From Desulfobacterales bacterium (GTDB lineage Bacteria > Desulfobacterota > Desulfobacteria > Desulfobacterales > JAHDSC01): a stretch of DNA of 64,000 nucleotides. The notes beneath the pieces are model-generated. The model was not told the origin of the DNA. It saw only the letters and a list, made by a program, of their open reading frames with translations, and ran no database searches. The stretch spans positions 1-64,000 of the forward strand of contig JAFGES010000042.1 in the NCBI GenBank assembly GCA_016931455.1. The letters run 5' to 3'. This document shows, in pieces, positions 44,360 through 53,553 of the stretch. Position numbers and translations under genes: made by a program. Position 1 is the first letter of the stretch. Each line of letters starts with the position of its first letter.

Positions 44360-45549
44360 AAACGCCAAAAGAGAAGATATTGATGCTGACTATTTTTGTC
44401 TTTATTGCCGAATGGTTATTCCTGCAATTAGCTTTAACATATGCATCTGATTGCTTTAAATGCCATCAGACTGAAAATTTTAAAGGCAAAGTCATTCATC
44501 AGCCAGTCAAAGAAAACAAATGTGCTGCATGCCACAGCCCTCACGTCGCCAAACATAAAGGACTGCTAAAAATTGAACAGGCAAAATTATGCTTTCAATG
44601 TCATGAAAGCATCGAAGAAAAAGTCTCCCAGAGTAAATTTTTGCATCAACCGGTTAAAGATGGAAACTGTGTTAAATGTCATGCACCGCATGCGGCTGAA
44701 TATTTAGGGTTAATGGATAAAACTATCGCTGATGAATGTTGGACCTGTCATAAAAAACCCCAAAAAGACTACGCTTACTCTCATCAACCGTATGCGAAAG
44801 GTCAGTGTAATTCTTGCCATGATCCCCATGGTACACCTAACTCTAATTTAATAATAAAAACTGCACCGTCTTTATGTCTTGATTGCCATAAAAAAGAGGG
44901 TGATTTAAAAAAGCGTCATCTTAATAAAGACCTTTTTGAGTTAAACTGCCTGTCTTGTCATAATCCACATGGAAGCAACGAATCGTCACTGGTTCGCTCC
45001 GTGCGCCATGCGCCTTTTGCTAAAGGGGCCTGCAGCGTTTGCCATGAAAAGCCGAATCAAATTCGTGTATGTTTGGATTGCCATCAGGATACTATTTCTT
45101 CATTTTACAAATCACAGTCCCACGTAAAGGGAAATGGTATGGGTAACCCCTGTGCTAATTGTCATACTCCTCATGCGGCGGATCGATCGGGTTTGCTTTA
45201 CGGCGCCGATGGTGAGGCCTGTCGGGCATGTCATGAGGATACATTTAAGCGAAGGGAAAAGACGCTTTATAAACATTCGGAATGGAGCACCTGTACCCAT
45301 TGCCACTCCGTTCATGGGGCCGATCAATTGGCTATGTTAAAAGATGAACCCGATAAGGTTTGTGCGGGGTGTCACGAAAAACATATCAACTTCGTGCATC
45401 CAATCGGGGACAAGGCGATTGACCAGCGTAATGGAAAACCAATGAATTGTATTTCTTGTCATGACCCCTGTACCGGCACGATGTTTAAAGCGCAATTACG
45501 CGGCAGTTCCGGAGGGAGTCTGTGTCGAGAATGTCATATTGGTTACTAG
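44356..45549 (+). CDS. 16-heme cytochrome c, doubled-CXXCH type
   Basis: A 397-residue exported protein (signal about residues 9-31, WLFLQLALTYAS) with 16 CXXCH motifs: among them CFKCH, CAACHSPH, CVKCHAPHA, CNSCHDPHG, CLSCHNPHG, CSVCH, CANCHTPHA, CTHCHSVHG, CISCH and CRECH. Its repeat pattern (QPVKENKC, HQPVKDGNC, HQPYAKGQC) matches the 26-heme protein, from which it may derive by duplication. The ATG overlaps the preceding stop (ATGA), so the two are translationally coupled. No lipobox, hence probably soluble or peripheral. Confidence 0.9.
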   Translation: MKTPKEKILMLTIFVFIAEWLFLQLALTYASDCFKCHQTENFKGKVIHQPVKENKCAACHSPHVAKHKGLLKIEQAKLCFQCHESIEEKVSQSKFLHQPVKDGNCVKCHAPHAAEYLGLMDKTIADECWTCHKKPQKDYAYSHQPYAKGQCNSCHDPHGTPNSNLIIKTAPSLCLDCHKKEGDLKKRHLNKDLFELNCLSCHNPHGSNESSLVRSVRHAPFAKGACSVCHEKPNQIRVCLDCHQDTISSFYKSQSHVKGNGMGNPCANCHTPHAADRSGLLYGADGEACRACHEDTFKRREKTLYKHSEWSTCTHCHSVHGADQLAMLKDEPDKVCAGCHEKHINFVHPIGDKAIDQRNGKPMNCISCHDPCTGTMFKAQLRGSSGGSLCRECHIGY

Positions 45550-45576
45550 TTATATTATAGTGATGGGAGATAGTAA

Positions 45577-46473
45577 ATGAAATTGAGATCATTTATTATC
45601 GGAATTAATTTTATACTGATCATATTGTCCGGGGCTATTGTTGCTTTAGCTGGTAATAGTTCCTGGCAATATTTCGGACAAATTCCGCTTCAAAATTCGG
45701 AAGTAAAACTTAAGCGTCCAATTTTTATCGATATTGATTGGCAACGTCAACGATACTATGTAGTGGAGATTGAGGGGAAACAGCTTGTTTCATTTGATAA
45801 AGAAAGAAAAATGCTCACCGCCTTTAACGCTGATGCTAGCTTAAAAGTACCTATTGCAATGGCTAGGGACAGCCAGGGAAATGTCTGGGTTGTAGAGCGG
45901 GCTGAAAATCAGCTTTTATACATTGATTTCAAAGAAAAAAAGATTGATAAATTTACTTTAACCCACACGGATGGTAGTCTAGTTTTTATTGATCGTCTGG
46001 CAATTGGACCGCAAGATTTTCTATTTGTCCTTGACCGAATGCAAGGCGCTATTCTTAAACTGGATGACAGTTTAAAAGTGATCAAAATATTTTCCAGTTC
46101 CGCTCAAGACTTTTCAGGCTTTCATGATTTTAAAATAAAATCCGATGGACTTTGGGCGCTTGATGGTTTTGCTCGCAAAATTTATCATTTTAACACCCAT
46201 GATGATACGATTGAAGTCATTAACTTCACCTCAACGGATCTTCAGTTTCCCATTGCATTAGAACTCGATGATTCCAAACAAATATATGTTCTGGATCGTC
46301 ATGCTGGCCATATCGGCGTCTACGATCAAAAAGGCCGATTTAAATATAATTTTATAGAAAGAGGTAAACGTAACGGCCGATTATGGTATGCTTCAAATTT
46401 GATATTTGATTGGGAAGGACGGTTGTGTGTGGTTGATGAGGGAAATGGACGTATTGAGATGTTTACACGTTAA
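45577..46473 (+). CDS. Secreted beta-propeller protein
   Basis: A 298-residue exported protein with signal peptide (FIIGINFILIILSGAIVALA) and NHL/YVTN-like blades (YYVVEIEGKQLVSFD, GNVWVVERAENQLLYID, QIYVLDRHAGHIGVYD, GRLCVVDEGNGRIEMFT). About five to six blades. It contains no heme motif. GGGAGA lies seven bases before the ATG, 27 bases after the 16-heme gene. Second of three propeller proteins in the locus and most like the one at 32834. Confidence 0.83.
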   Translation: MKLRSFIIGINFILIILSGAIVALAGNSSWQYFGQIPLQNSEVKLKRPIFIDIDWQRQRYYVVEIEGKQLVSFDKERKMLTAFNADASLKVPIAMARDSQGNVWVVERAENQLLYIDFKEKKIDKFTLTHTDGSLVFIDRLAIGPQDFLFVLDRMQGAILKLDDSLKVIKIFSSSAQDFSGFHDFKIKSDGLWALDGFARKIYHFNTHDDTIEVINFTSTDLQFPIALELDDSKQIYVLDRHAGHIGVYDQKGRFKYNFIERGKRNGRLWYASNLIFDWEGRLCVVDEGNGRIEMFTR

Positions 46474-46495
46474 CATTAGGTGTGGTAAATACATA

Positions 46496-47569
46496 ATGAA
46501 TGATTTAAATCGAGGAAATGTAAACATTGCTTATTTTCTGATTGCTTTCCTATTTTTTTTTATTATTGGAATTGGATTAAATACCCGCCAATTAGGTGCA
46601 AGCGTGCCCCAAATGCCGTGTTCCGCCTGCCACGTAATGCATAAAGCAGAAGATGATTATAGACTAACTTTGTCCGATAGAAAGGCGCTTCTAAATAATA
46701 CTTGTATCGGTTGCCATACCGGAACCAACAATGGCGGTGATACCCCCTATGTATTCTCCTCTATAGAACCGATTTATAATCTGACCGGCACTGAAGCGAA
46801 TACGAATACATTAGCCGGCGGTAACTTTTATTGGGTTAAACAAAGTGGCGGAGATTCGATGGGTCATAATGTTGCTGACCTGCAAAATCCTGACGAAAAT
46901 TTATTAACTCCTCCAGGGTTTGACGGTGGTAGGCCTGCAGCCGATGGAACAATCCCCGGAAATGGGACCTGGCCTGTCGGACAATCGGTTTCATGTGCCG
47001 GGACTTACGGCTGTCATGGTAAGCATGATTCAACATTTGAAACTACAGCGATTAAAGGAAGCCATCACCAAGGCGGCAATGGTGCCATTATCGCGCCGGG
47101 TACGGAACCCGCAGGCGGATACCGGATGTTGGTCGGAATTGCCGGTTATGAAGATCCGGATTGGGAATTTCGTCCGACCTCATCCAAACACAATCAATAT
47201 AAAGGAGCAGATGGTACGGGCGGCAGCGATGATTCAACAATCAGCTACTTATGTGCTGAATGCCATTGGGATTATCATATTGATATTGCACCTTGGATTC
47301 ATCATCCCTCTGATTATGATATGGGAAATACGGCCATCGATTCTGAATATCGAGAATATGGCGGCGTTTCAAATGCTTACGAAATCGTTACACCTGTCGG
47401 CAGTAACGTTGTTTCTGCTGTAAAATCAAACGTAACATTTAATGATGATACCATTGTCACTTGCATATCTTGCCATCGGGCACATGGGACACCCTATGCT
47501 AAAAGTTTCCGCTGGGATTACATGGGTGGAATTGGTGATGGCTGTACCAACTGTCATACATCAAAATGA
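46496..47569 (+). CDS. OmcS-like hexaheme cytochrome c (five CXXCH plus CX5CH)
   Basis: A 357-residue exported cytochrome with the ATG at 46496 and a signal segment (YFLIAFLFFFIIGIGL). Motifs are CSACHVMHKAED, CIGCHTG, CAGTYGCHGKH (Cys167 to Cys173-His174, five intervening residues), CAECHWDYH, CISCHRAHGTP and CTNCH. Conserved landmarks GGNFYWV, GHNV, YRML, HHPSDYD and the late CISCHRAHG place it with the OmcS-like paralogues at 30242 and 50451. The third site replaces the CXXCH seen at the equivalent OmcS position. It is encoded between a propeller gene and a 7-heme cytochrome gene, unlike the other two, which look monocistronic at their 3' ends. Confidence 0.88.
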   Translation: MNDLNRGNVNIAYFLIAFLFFFIIGIGLNTRQLGASVPQMPCSACHVMHKAEDDYRLTLSDRKALLNNTCIGCHTGTNNGGDTPYVFSSIEPIYNLTGTEANTNTLAGGNFYWVKQSGGDSMGHNVADLQNPDENLLTPPGFDGGRPAADGTIPGNGTWPVGQSVSCAGTYGCHGKHDSTFETTAIKGSHHQGGNGAIIAPGTEPAGGYRMLVGIAGYEDPDWEFRPTSSKHNQYKGADGTGGSDDSTISYLCAECHWDYHIDIAPWIHHPSDYDMGNTAIDSEYREYGGVSNAYEIVTPVGSNVVSAVKSNVTFNDDTIVTCISCHRAHGTPYAKSFRWDYMGGIGDGCTNCHTSK

Positions 47570-47610
47570 GGTTGAAAACGTTGCAGTTTTTTTAAGAGGA
47601 AAATCTTTAG

Positions 47611-48819
47611 ATGATAAATTTCTGTGATAACTTGACTCTATCAATGCAAAAAACAATGATATTTAAATCGGCTATATTATTATTGTTGTTTTTATGTTGC
47701 ATTTCAGGAATATCATTTGCCGGGCCTTATTCCATATCCGCGCATGGAAATTCAGCTTATGGCGTTGTTGTTGATTTACTTAATACACCGCCGAATAAAT
47801 ATTCCCGCGGAAACTGCGGGCATTGCCATAGCAACAAGCATAGCGGCGATATGAATTATAAATTTAACGATTTTATAAATTCACAAGCCGATATATTTTG
47901 CTATCGATGCCATCAAAGCCCCGTGAATTCTTCACAGGTTTCTATGCATTATCAATATTCTTATAGTCGAATGGCCGGTGGTGATACAAAGATCAATTGT
48001 CCGGACAATATCAAAGATGCTTTTCAATTTATAGACGTGGCTGGAAATTCACAGATAAACTGCGGCAGTGTGAACGGTTCCTCACATTTTTTAAAAAATA
48101 TCAGCACTTTTATCCAAAATAAATGGGATTTCGGATCAAAAAATATCAATCCGTGTCTTGGTTGCCATAATGTTCATAAAGCTCAGAGAGCTTCATATCC
48201 TATTGGTGATAAGGGTACATCGCCTCTTTCACTGCCCAGCAGCCACAATCAAGGTTGGGATTTGTGGGGTGATGATATCACCGAAAGGATGAATATTTAT
48301 ACCACTAATTACCAAGCCCCATATGCCTCTAATTCCAAAACATTTGAGCCGAATGCAGATGGAACATTCAATGGTTCAAATATGCCTGATTATATAACAT
48401 TTTGTCTGGATTGTCATAAAAAAAATTATGACACGCAAATGGTCAGTGCACAAAGAAATAATTTTACAAATAATTTTGCTGGAAATTTTATCAGAAATCC
48501 GGATTGGGATATTTCACCCCATGGAAAGACCGATGGAGTGATGAATGATAATATAAAGCGAAAGGCGCCGTATACAACCGATAAAAACTATGTCCTATCC
48601 TGTATGGATTGTCATGAAGCCCACGGAAGTCCGAACGGATTGCTTATTAGAAAAACGGTCAATGGAGAAAGTACGGTCGATTTTACCGATTGGACGAGCA
48701 GAGAATCATGGTTGAGCCTTTGCCGGCGTTGTCACGTTATTGATAATGAGCATAATAAAAATGGTGGACAATGTAGCTCTTGCCATTCTCATGAAATAAA
48801 CTCTGAAAGAACTTTTTAA
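47611..48819 (+). CDS. 7-heme cytochrome c
   Basis: A 402-residue exported protein (signal segment SAILLLLFLCCISGISFA) with seven CXXCH motifs: CGHCHSNKH, CYRCH, CLGCHNVH, CLDCHKKN, CMDCHEAHGSP, CRRCH and CSSCH. Long heme-free stretches (about 80 to 120 residues) separate motifs, unlike its heme-dense neighbours. The start was taken at 47611 with AGAGGA about ten bases before. I know no named orthologue. It may be an extracellular cytochrome given the sparse packing and Asn/Ser-rich surface, but this is a guess. Confidence 0.86.
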   Translation: MINFCDNLTLSMQKTMIFKSAILLLLFLCCISGISFAGPYSISAHGNSAYGVVVDLLNTPPNKYSRGNCGHCHSNKHSGDMNYKFNDFINSQADIFCYRCHQSPVNSSQVSMHYQYSYSRMAGGDTKINCPDNIKDAFQFIDVAGNSQINCGSVNGSSHFLKNISTFIQNKWDFGSKNINPCLGCHNVHKAQRASYPIGDKGTSPLSLPSSHNQGWDLWGDDITERMNIYTTNYQAPYASNSKTFEPNADGTFNGSNMPDYITFCLDCHKKNYDTQMVSAQRNNFTNNFAGNFIRNPDWDISPHGKTDGVMNDNIKRKAPYTTDKNYVLSCMDCHEAHGSPNGLLIRKTVNGESTVDFTDWTSRESWLSLCRRCHVIDNEHNKNGGQCSSCHSHEINSERTF

Positions 48820-48894
48820 TCGAATTCTAAAAAATTTTAAAAGCGACTGAGTGCATTGACCAAGTTTACGATGGAAAATTCGAAAGATTAGCCG

Positions 48895-50334
48895 ATGGCT
48901 TTTAAAAATAATTTATATTTAAAAATATTATTTTTTTTGTTTATTCTTTTAATAACTGGTTGTGCAGGAAGCCAAATCGGCCCCCATCAAAAGGCTGCAG
49001 GTCCGGATACGGCCTTGATTACGATTTATTTGGAAACCGTCGGACAATGTTCAGGGTCTGTTTCTTTTGTTTTAGATGAGCTATCTTTACTGGCGGGTGA
49101 GCAGTGGCATGATTTAAATATTCAACCGGTTCTGATCGATTCCAGGGCGGTGGCTGGAAAGCAGCTGCTTGTCGGACTATCGAACATGCCGATCGGCAAC
49201 TATACTCAAATAAGGTTTCGCCTAACGCAGATTAAAATTCACAATAACATTCAAGATAGTTCCGGTGAAGATCGAAGCATACCTCTTTCATACCCTTTGT
49301 CGGTTACGTTGGAAGAGCAAGACTCGACGTGCTTATTTGTTAAATGGAATCTAAACGATTGTTTGGAGGAAAATAGCCGTTTTAACCCGCGCTTTTCTAC
49401 TAGTGGGCAAATTGAATCGTTTACCGGTGATCTGCTTTATGTAGTTTGCGATGATATTAATACATTATATTTGATGCGTACTAATAAAAATAATGTCGTC
49501 GCTTCAATTGGTTTACCCAATCGGCTAGGACAAATTCGATTTGATCCGCATCGACTTCGACTTTATGTGCTCAGTCCCGGAGCACGATGTGTTTATGTTC
49601 TTGACTGTAGCGATAACCGACTTATAGATCGCATCTCTTTACCGCTGACACTTGAACCCCGTTTTATGGATTTATCTTGGAATGGAGATTACTTATTTAT
49701 TACCGATACACCATCAAATCGAGTGTTGAAAATTGATTTGCAAACAGGAATTGTAGACCAACACATTACCTTTGGTTACCGGCCGGAGCGAATCATATAT
49801 TTCGAGTATTTTATCGATAGAGGCGGAAAATGTAAAGGAGATAGATGGTTGGCGGTCAGCGCACCTGATTCGCAACAAGTTTATCTCCTAAATGCCGATA
49901 ATCTGAATGTCTGTAATGCAATTGCCGCCGGTCTGGCACCGGACGGGCTTCTCTTTTTAGATGGTTTGTTATATATTACCGATCGGTTGAGTAACATGGT
50001 GAATGCTTACAATCTTTACGAGAACCGATTGACTGCCCGTATTCGTGTGGGGCTGGAACCCTTATTTTTATTGTCGGACCAAATGGGTAAAATTTATGTA
50101 AGTAATCATGGAGCAGATTCACTTTCGGTTGTCATTCCCGGCCAACAGACAGCATTAAATGAAATACCGATAGGCCGAAGTCCTTTTGCAATGGCCCGTT
50201 CTCAAAGGCGTCAAATTATTTATACGGCTAACCGAGAGTTAAAAAAAATTACAATTATGGATCGAAATGCCGATAAGATTCTATCAATCGCCGAATTGGG
50301 CGGGAAACCTTTTTTTCTTGACATCTGGGAATAA
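48895..50334 (+). CDS. Beta-propeller lipoprotein with DUF4382-like N-terminus
   Basis: A 479-residue lipoprotein (lipobox LITGC at about residue 23). The N-terminal domain (about 40-145, with LLVGLSNMPIGNYTQIRFR) resembles DUF4382; it is followed by a seven-bladed YVTN-type propeller (for example LRLYVLSPGARCVYVLD, GLLYITDRLSNMVNAYN and QIIYTANRELKKITIMD). No CXXCH. It is the third propeller in the locus and the only lipid-anchored one; it precedes the last OmcS-like gene, so it may link cytochrome filaments to the surface (inference). Confidence 0.82.
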   Translation: MAFKNNLYLKILFFLFILLITGCAGSQIGPHQKAAGPDTALITIYLETVGQCSGSVSFVLDELSLLAGEQWHDLNIQPVLIDSRAVAGKQLLVGLSNMPIGNYTQIRFRLTQIKIHNNIQDSSGEDRSIPLSYPLSVTLEEQDSTCLFVKWNLNDCLEENSRFNPRFSTSGQIESFTGDLLYVVCDDINTLYLMRTNKNNVVASIGLPNRLGQIRFDPHRLRLYVLSPGARCVYVLDCSDNRLIDRISLPLTLEPRFMDLSWNGDYLFITDTPSNRVLKIDLQTGIVDQHITFGYRPERIIYFEYFIDRGGKCKGDRWLAVSAPDSQQVYLLNADNLNVCNAIAAGLAPDGLLFLDGLLYITDRLSNMVNAYNLYENRLTARIRVGLEPLFLLSDQMGKIYVSNHGADSLSVVIPGQQTALNEIPIGRSPFAMARSQRRQIIYTANRELKKITIMDRNADKILSIAELGGKPFFLDIWE

Positions 50335-50450
50335 CTTAAGTACAGAATTTAACTTGTCGATCAGATATGGAAAAGCAGCAAATTTTGGAAAAAATTTGAT
50401 ATTGTAAAAATTTATCATGATTAACACTTAGCTTAAGGGAAGGGGAAAAA

Positions 50451-51668
50451 ATGAAAAGCAAAATGCGGAGTATCATAGGTTTTTGTTTCTATGCTTCTCT
50501 GGTAATTGGGTGTATGGTCATTTTGTGCACAGGGCCGGCCTTCGCCAAGGTAGCGGGACCCTGTTCAGACTGCCATACCATGCACAACAGTCAGAATGGT
50601 GTTGTTTGGCCGGGCAATGATGATGGGCCTTTTAGGGCGTTGACGACAGGTGGTTGTGTGGGGTGCCATACCGGAACCAATGATGGCACGATCGATAACA
50701 ACATTCCATTTGTTATGAGCACAGCAGAACCGACTTATGGACCGGATTATGCTGCCAATGGTACCTATAGCAATTCTGGAAATACCTTAGCCGGCGGTAA
50801 TTTCTATTGGGTGGCAAGCGCAGGTGGAGGCACCGATAATCTGGGGCACAATGTCGAAACAGATTCTCTATCGAATGCTGATGCCGCTATCGGGCAGACG
50901 CCGCCCGGCTTTGTTTCCGGTTGGGGAACTTCCGGAATCGGTGCTACATGGGCTAGTAACCAGCTAACCTGCGCCGGTACTTACGGTTGTCACGGCTCTC
51001 ATACCTACGCCGATGATTTTGCCGATATCAGTGGTGCGCATCATGCAGATGATACAGGCGGAATCACGGGAGCAACGGTTGGTTTAAGTTATCGCTTTTT
51101 GTACAAAATTCTTGGTAAAGAGATGAACACCGTTGGAAATGCCTGGGAGTATCAGCCTACTCCGACGGCTCACAATCAGTATAAAGGGTATGACCGCACG
51201 GATGCAACGGCTATTCCTACCCTCGGTTCCACAACCGGTGGTAACACCATCAGTTTCTCCTGTGGTGAATGTCACGGCGATTATCATAGCGGTGCGGATG
51301 TAGCCTATTCAAACCCAATTGCAGCTGATCCATGGCTTAGACATCCCAGTGACTATGATATGGGGAATACTTTGGCCGGGGCTGAATATTACGATTATTA
51401 TGGCACGGATGGAACAACTAGATGGGCGTATAATGTTGTGGCACCGGTAGCTAGTGCAAATGTTGCAAGTGTTATTTCTGCTGTTAATCCAATAACCAAC
51501 GATGATACCGCCATTGTTACCTGTTTGTCCTGTCATCGAGCACATGGTTCACCTTATGCGGATCTCTTGAGATGGGATTACCAGTATATGCAAGCGGGTA
51601 CGCAGACACCTGCAGGCTGGAATAATAAGGGGTGTTTTGCCTGCCATACAACCAAAGATAACGGATAA
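50451..51668 (+). CDS. OmcS-like hexaheme cytochrome c, candidate nanowire subunit
   Basis: A 405-residue exported cytochrome (signal peptide ending near GPAFA, then KVAGPCSDC). Motifs are CSDCHTMHNSQNG, CVGCHTG, CAGTYGCHGSH (Cys174 to Cys180-His181), CGECHGDYH, CLSCHRAHGSP and CFACHTTKD. Order and spacing match OmcS from memory: TMHNS at heme 1, GHN, YRFL, RHPS and an RAHGSP motif followed by LRWDY. A strong ribosome binding site (GGAAGGGG) and a hairpin terminator right after the gene suggest high, independent expression. Of the three paralogues this is the best candidate for a filament subunit; structure was not tested. Confidence 0.9.
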   Translation: MKSKMRSIIGFCFYASLVIGCMVILCTGPAFAKVAGPCSDCHTMHNSQNGVVWPGNDDGPFRALTTGGCVGCHTGTNDGTIDNNIPFVMSTAEPTYGPDYAANGTYSNSGNTLAGGNFYWVASAGGGTDNLGHNVETDSLSNADAAIGQTPPGFVSGWGTSGIGATWASNQLTCAGTYGCHGSHTYADDFADISGAHHADDTGGITGATVGLSYRFLYKILGKEMNTVGNAWEYQPTPTAHNQYKGYDRTDATAIPTLGSTTGGNTISFSCGECHGDYHSGADVAYSNPIAADPWLRHPSDYDMGNTLAGAEYYDYYGTDGTTRWAYNVVAPVASANVASVISAVNPITNDDTAIVTCLSCHRAHGSPYADLLRWDYQYMQAGTQTPAGWNNKGCFACHTTKDNG

Positions 51669-51714
51669 AAATATTTCAAACTACAGCTAAGAAGTTGTAA
51701 GATGAGAATTAAAA

Positions 51715-51764
51715 AAATCCTCCATCGCACGATTCCGTTAAGAGAAAAGAGCGATGGAGGATTT
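51715..51764 (+). terminator. Hairpin terminator ending the cytochrome locus
   Basis: AAATCCTCCATCGC (51715-51728) and GCGATGGAGGATTT (51751-51764) form a perfect 14-bp stem with a 22-base loop, followed by ATATTTTTT. It lies 46 bases after the last OmcS-like gene. Confidence 0.85.
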
Positions 51765-52149
51765 ATATTTTTTACCGTTTATTAACAAGACCACCTATCC
51801 AAATAGGTCTTTAACTCACCGAAATAGTTTTTCATTCTCTATTTATCGAATTAAGCATTTCGCTTTCGGCCGATAAAATTATTCCCGCCTAAAGAACCTA
51901 TATTTATTTTTTATTTTAACCCACTTTTTTTTAGAATGATAACGGCTAAAAAAGTTTTTATTTTTCTTTAAGATAAACTTTTTTTATGATAAAAACTTTT
52001 TGATTTGGAAAGGGCGAGCTAATATAGATAACCCTATGATATTTTCTATATATATGGAAAAAATAAAGAAAGATATATCTTCGGATCCGGTTGCTACATA
52101 GAAAATATGCTATGCATCAAAGGCAAAAAGCATCAAGAAAGGAAAAATA
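51765..52149. other. AT-rich gap before resB
   Basis: No gene is seen. It holds a small hairpin ACCTAT-CCAA-ATAGGT (51793-51808) and a 12-base palindrome AAGATATATCTT (52070-52081) upstream of resB that could be an operator. Promoter elements cannot be picked reliably from the AT-rich background. Confidence 0.4.
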
Positions 52150-53520
52150 ATGAATCAAAAAGAGGTATCAGCCAACTTCCTTAATCGAATATTAAAAGTT
52201 TTTGCGTCTGTAAGACTTACAATTGTTCTTCTGTTATCATTGGCTGTTACATCAATTATCGGAACGCTTATTCCCCAAAATGAAAGCCCGGTTGCATACT
52301 TTCGTGAGTATGGGGAATCTCTTTACCGGATTTTTGATGCTTTACAGATTTTTGATATGTACCACTCCTGGTGGTTTCAATTTTTGCTGCTGATGTTGAC
52401 CATCAATATTTTGGTTTGTTCAATTGATCGACTATCTATGACCTGGAAATCTATCTTTGTCAAAATTCCATCATTTAATCTATCAAGATTCAGAAATGTT
52501 TCAGAAAGAGAAGAATATAATACGAATCATGAGCCTGAATATTTTAGAAAAACTTATGCGCATGAAGTTTCAAAGGGTTTCAGCTATTCAAGAATAGAAG
52601 AAACCGATAAGGGATTTTGTATTTTTGCTGAGAAAGGACGCTGGACCCGACTGGGTGTTTATAGTGTTCATTTTAGTGTTATTTTACTATTGCTTGGCGG
52701 ATTAATCGGATCAATTTTCGGATTCACCGGATCGATCAGTATTCCCGAGGGTGAAAAAACAAATAGTATCCGACTGAAAAATACCGGTAAATTACAAAAA
52801 CTCGATTTTGAAATTCAGTGTGATGACTTTAATGTGACATTTTATGATTCAAAAGCTCCGAAAGAATATCGTTCAAGCTTGACAATTCTTGAAGAAGGTA
52901 AACCCGTTTTAAAAAAAGAAATCATTGTGAATGACCCCCTGCGTTACAAAGGAATCAATATATTCCAAGCTAGCTATGGTATGTCAAAGCCGAAAGAAAT
53001 TACTATCGGTCTAAAAAGTCAAGAAACCGGTATGGAATATGAGGAAAAAATTGCATTTGAACGTGAAATTGATCTTCCGGAAGGGATGGGGAAGTTTATT
53101 ATAAATGATTATAATGAATCGTATCATTTCCGAGGACAACATATCGGTGAAGCATTCATTGGAAAGTTAATAAAAAATGATGGTGATAAAATTGATATCA
53201 TTCTGCCGATTCGCTACCCCAATTTTGATAAAATGCGAAGAGGTAAATTAACTATCACGGTAAAGGATTATGAACGCACCTACTTTACCGGACTTCAAGT
53301 TACTAAAGATCCGGGTGTTTATGTTGTTTATGCCGGATTTATTGTTATGATTATCGGTTGTTATATTACATTTTTCATGTCTCATCAGAGACTTTGTGTT
53401 GAAGTTATGAAAAGCGGCAAAAAAAGTAAAGTCATGGTAGCCGGTACCGCGACTAAGAATAAAATTGGACTGCAAAATAAAATCAAAAAAATTGCAAAAA
53501 GCTTGAAAGCATTGGTTTAA
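52150..53520 (+). CDS. resB: ResB/Ccs1-family cytochrome c biogenesis protein
   Basis: Membrane protein of 456 residues of System II cytochrome c maturation, delivering heme with ResC/CcsA. Hydrophobic segments lie at about 19-40, 76-97, 175-198 and 399-417, with ResB signatures ASVRLTIVLLLSLAVTSIIG, GTLIPQNESP and RWTRLGVYSVHFSVILLLLGG. The large periplasmic domain is between the third and fourth helices. No ccsA/resC gene follows; the next gene is convergent. Placed directly after the cytochrome cluster, it could be a private heme-attachment subunit for the noncanonical sites (inference). Confidence 0.9.
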   Translation: MNQKEVSANFLNRILKVFASVRLTIVLLLSLAVTSIIGTLIPQNESPVAYFREYGESLYRIFDALQIFDMYHSWWFQFLLLMLTINILVCSIDRLSMTWKSIFVKIPSFNLSRFRNVSEREEYNTNHEPEYFRKTYAHEVSKGFSYSRIEETDKGFCIFAEKGRWTRLGVYSVHFSVILLLLGGLIGSIFGFTGSISIPEGEKTNSIRLKNTGKLQKLDFEIQCDDFNVTFYDSKAPKEYRSSLTILEEGKPVLKKEIIVNDPLRYKGINIFQASYGMSKPKEITIGLKSQETGMEYEEKIAFEREIDLPEGMGKFIINDYNESYHFRGQHIGEAFIGKLIKNDGDKIDIILPIRYPNFDKMRRGKLTITVKDYERTYFTGLQVTKDPGVYVVYAGFIVMIIGCYITFFMSHQRLCVEVMKSGKKSKVMVAGTATKNKIGLQNKIKKIAKSLKALV

Positions 53521-53553
53521 GCAATATTTTAAGGACCCATCAATTTTAAAAGA

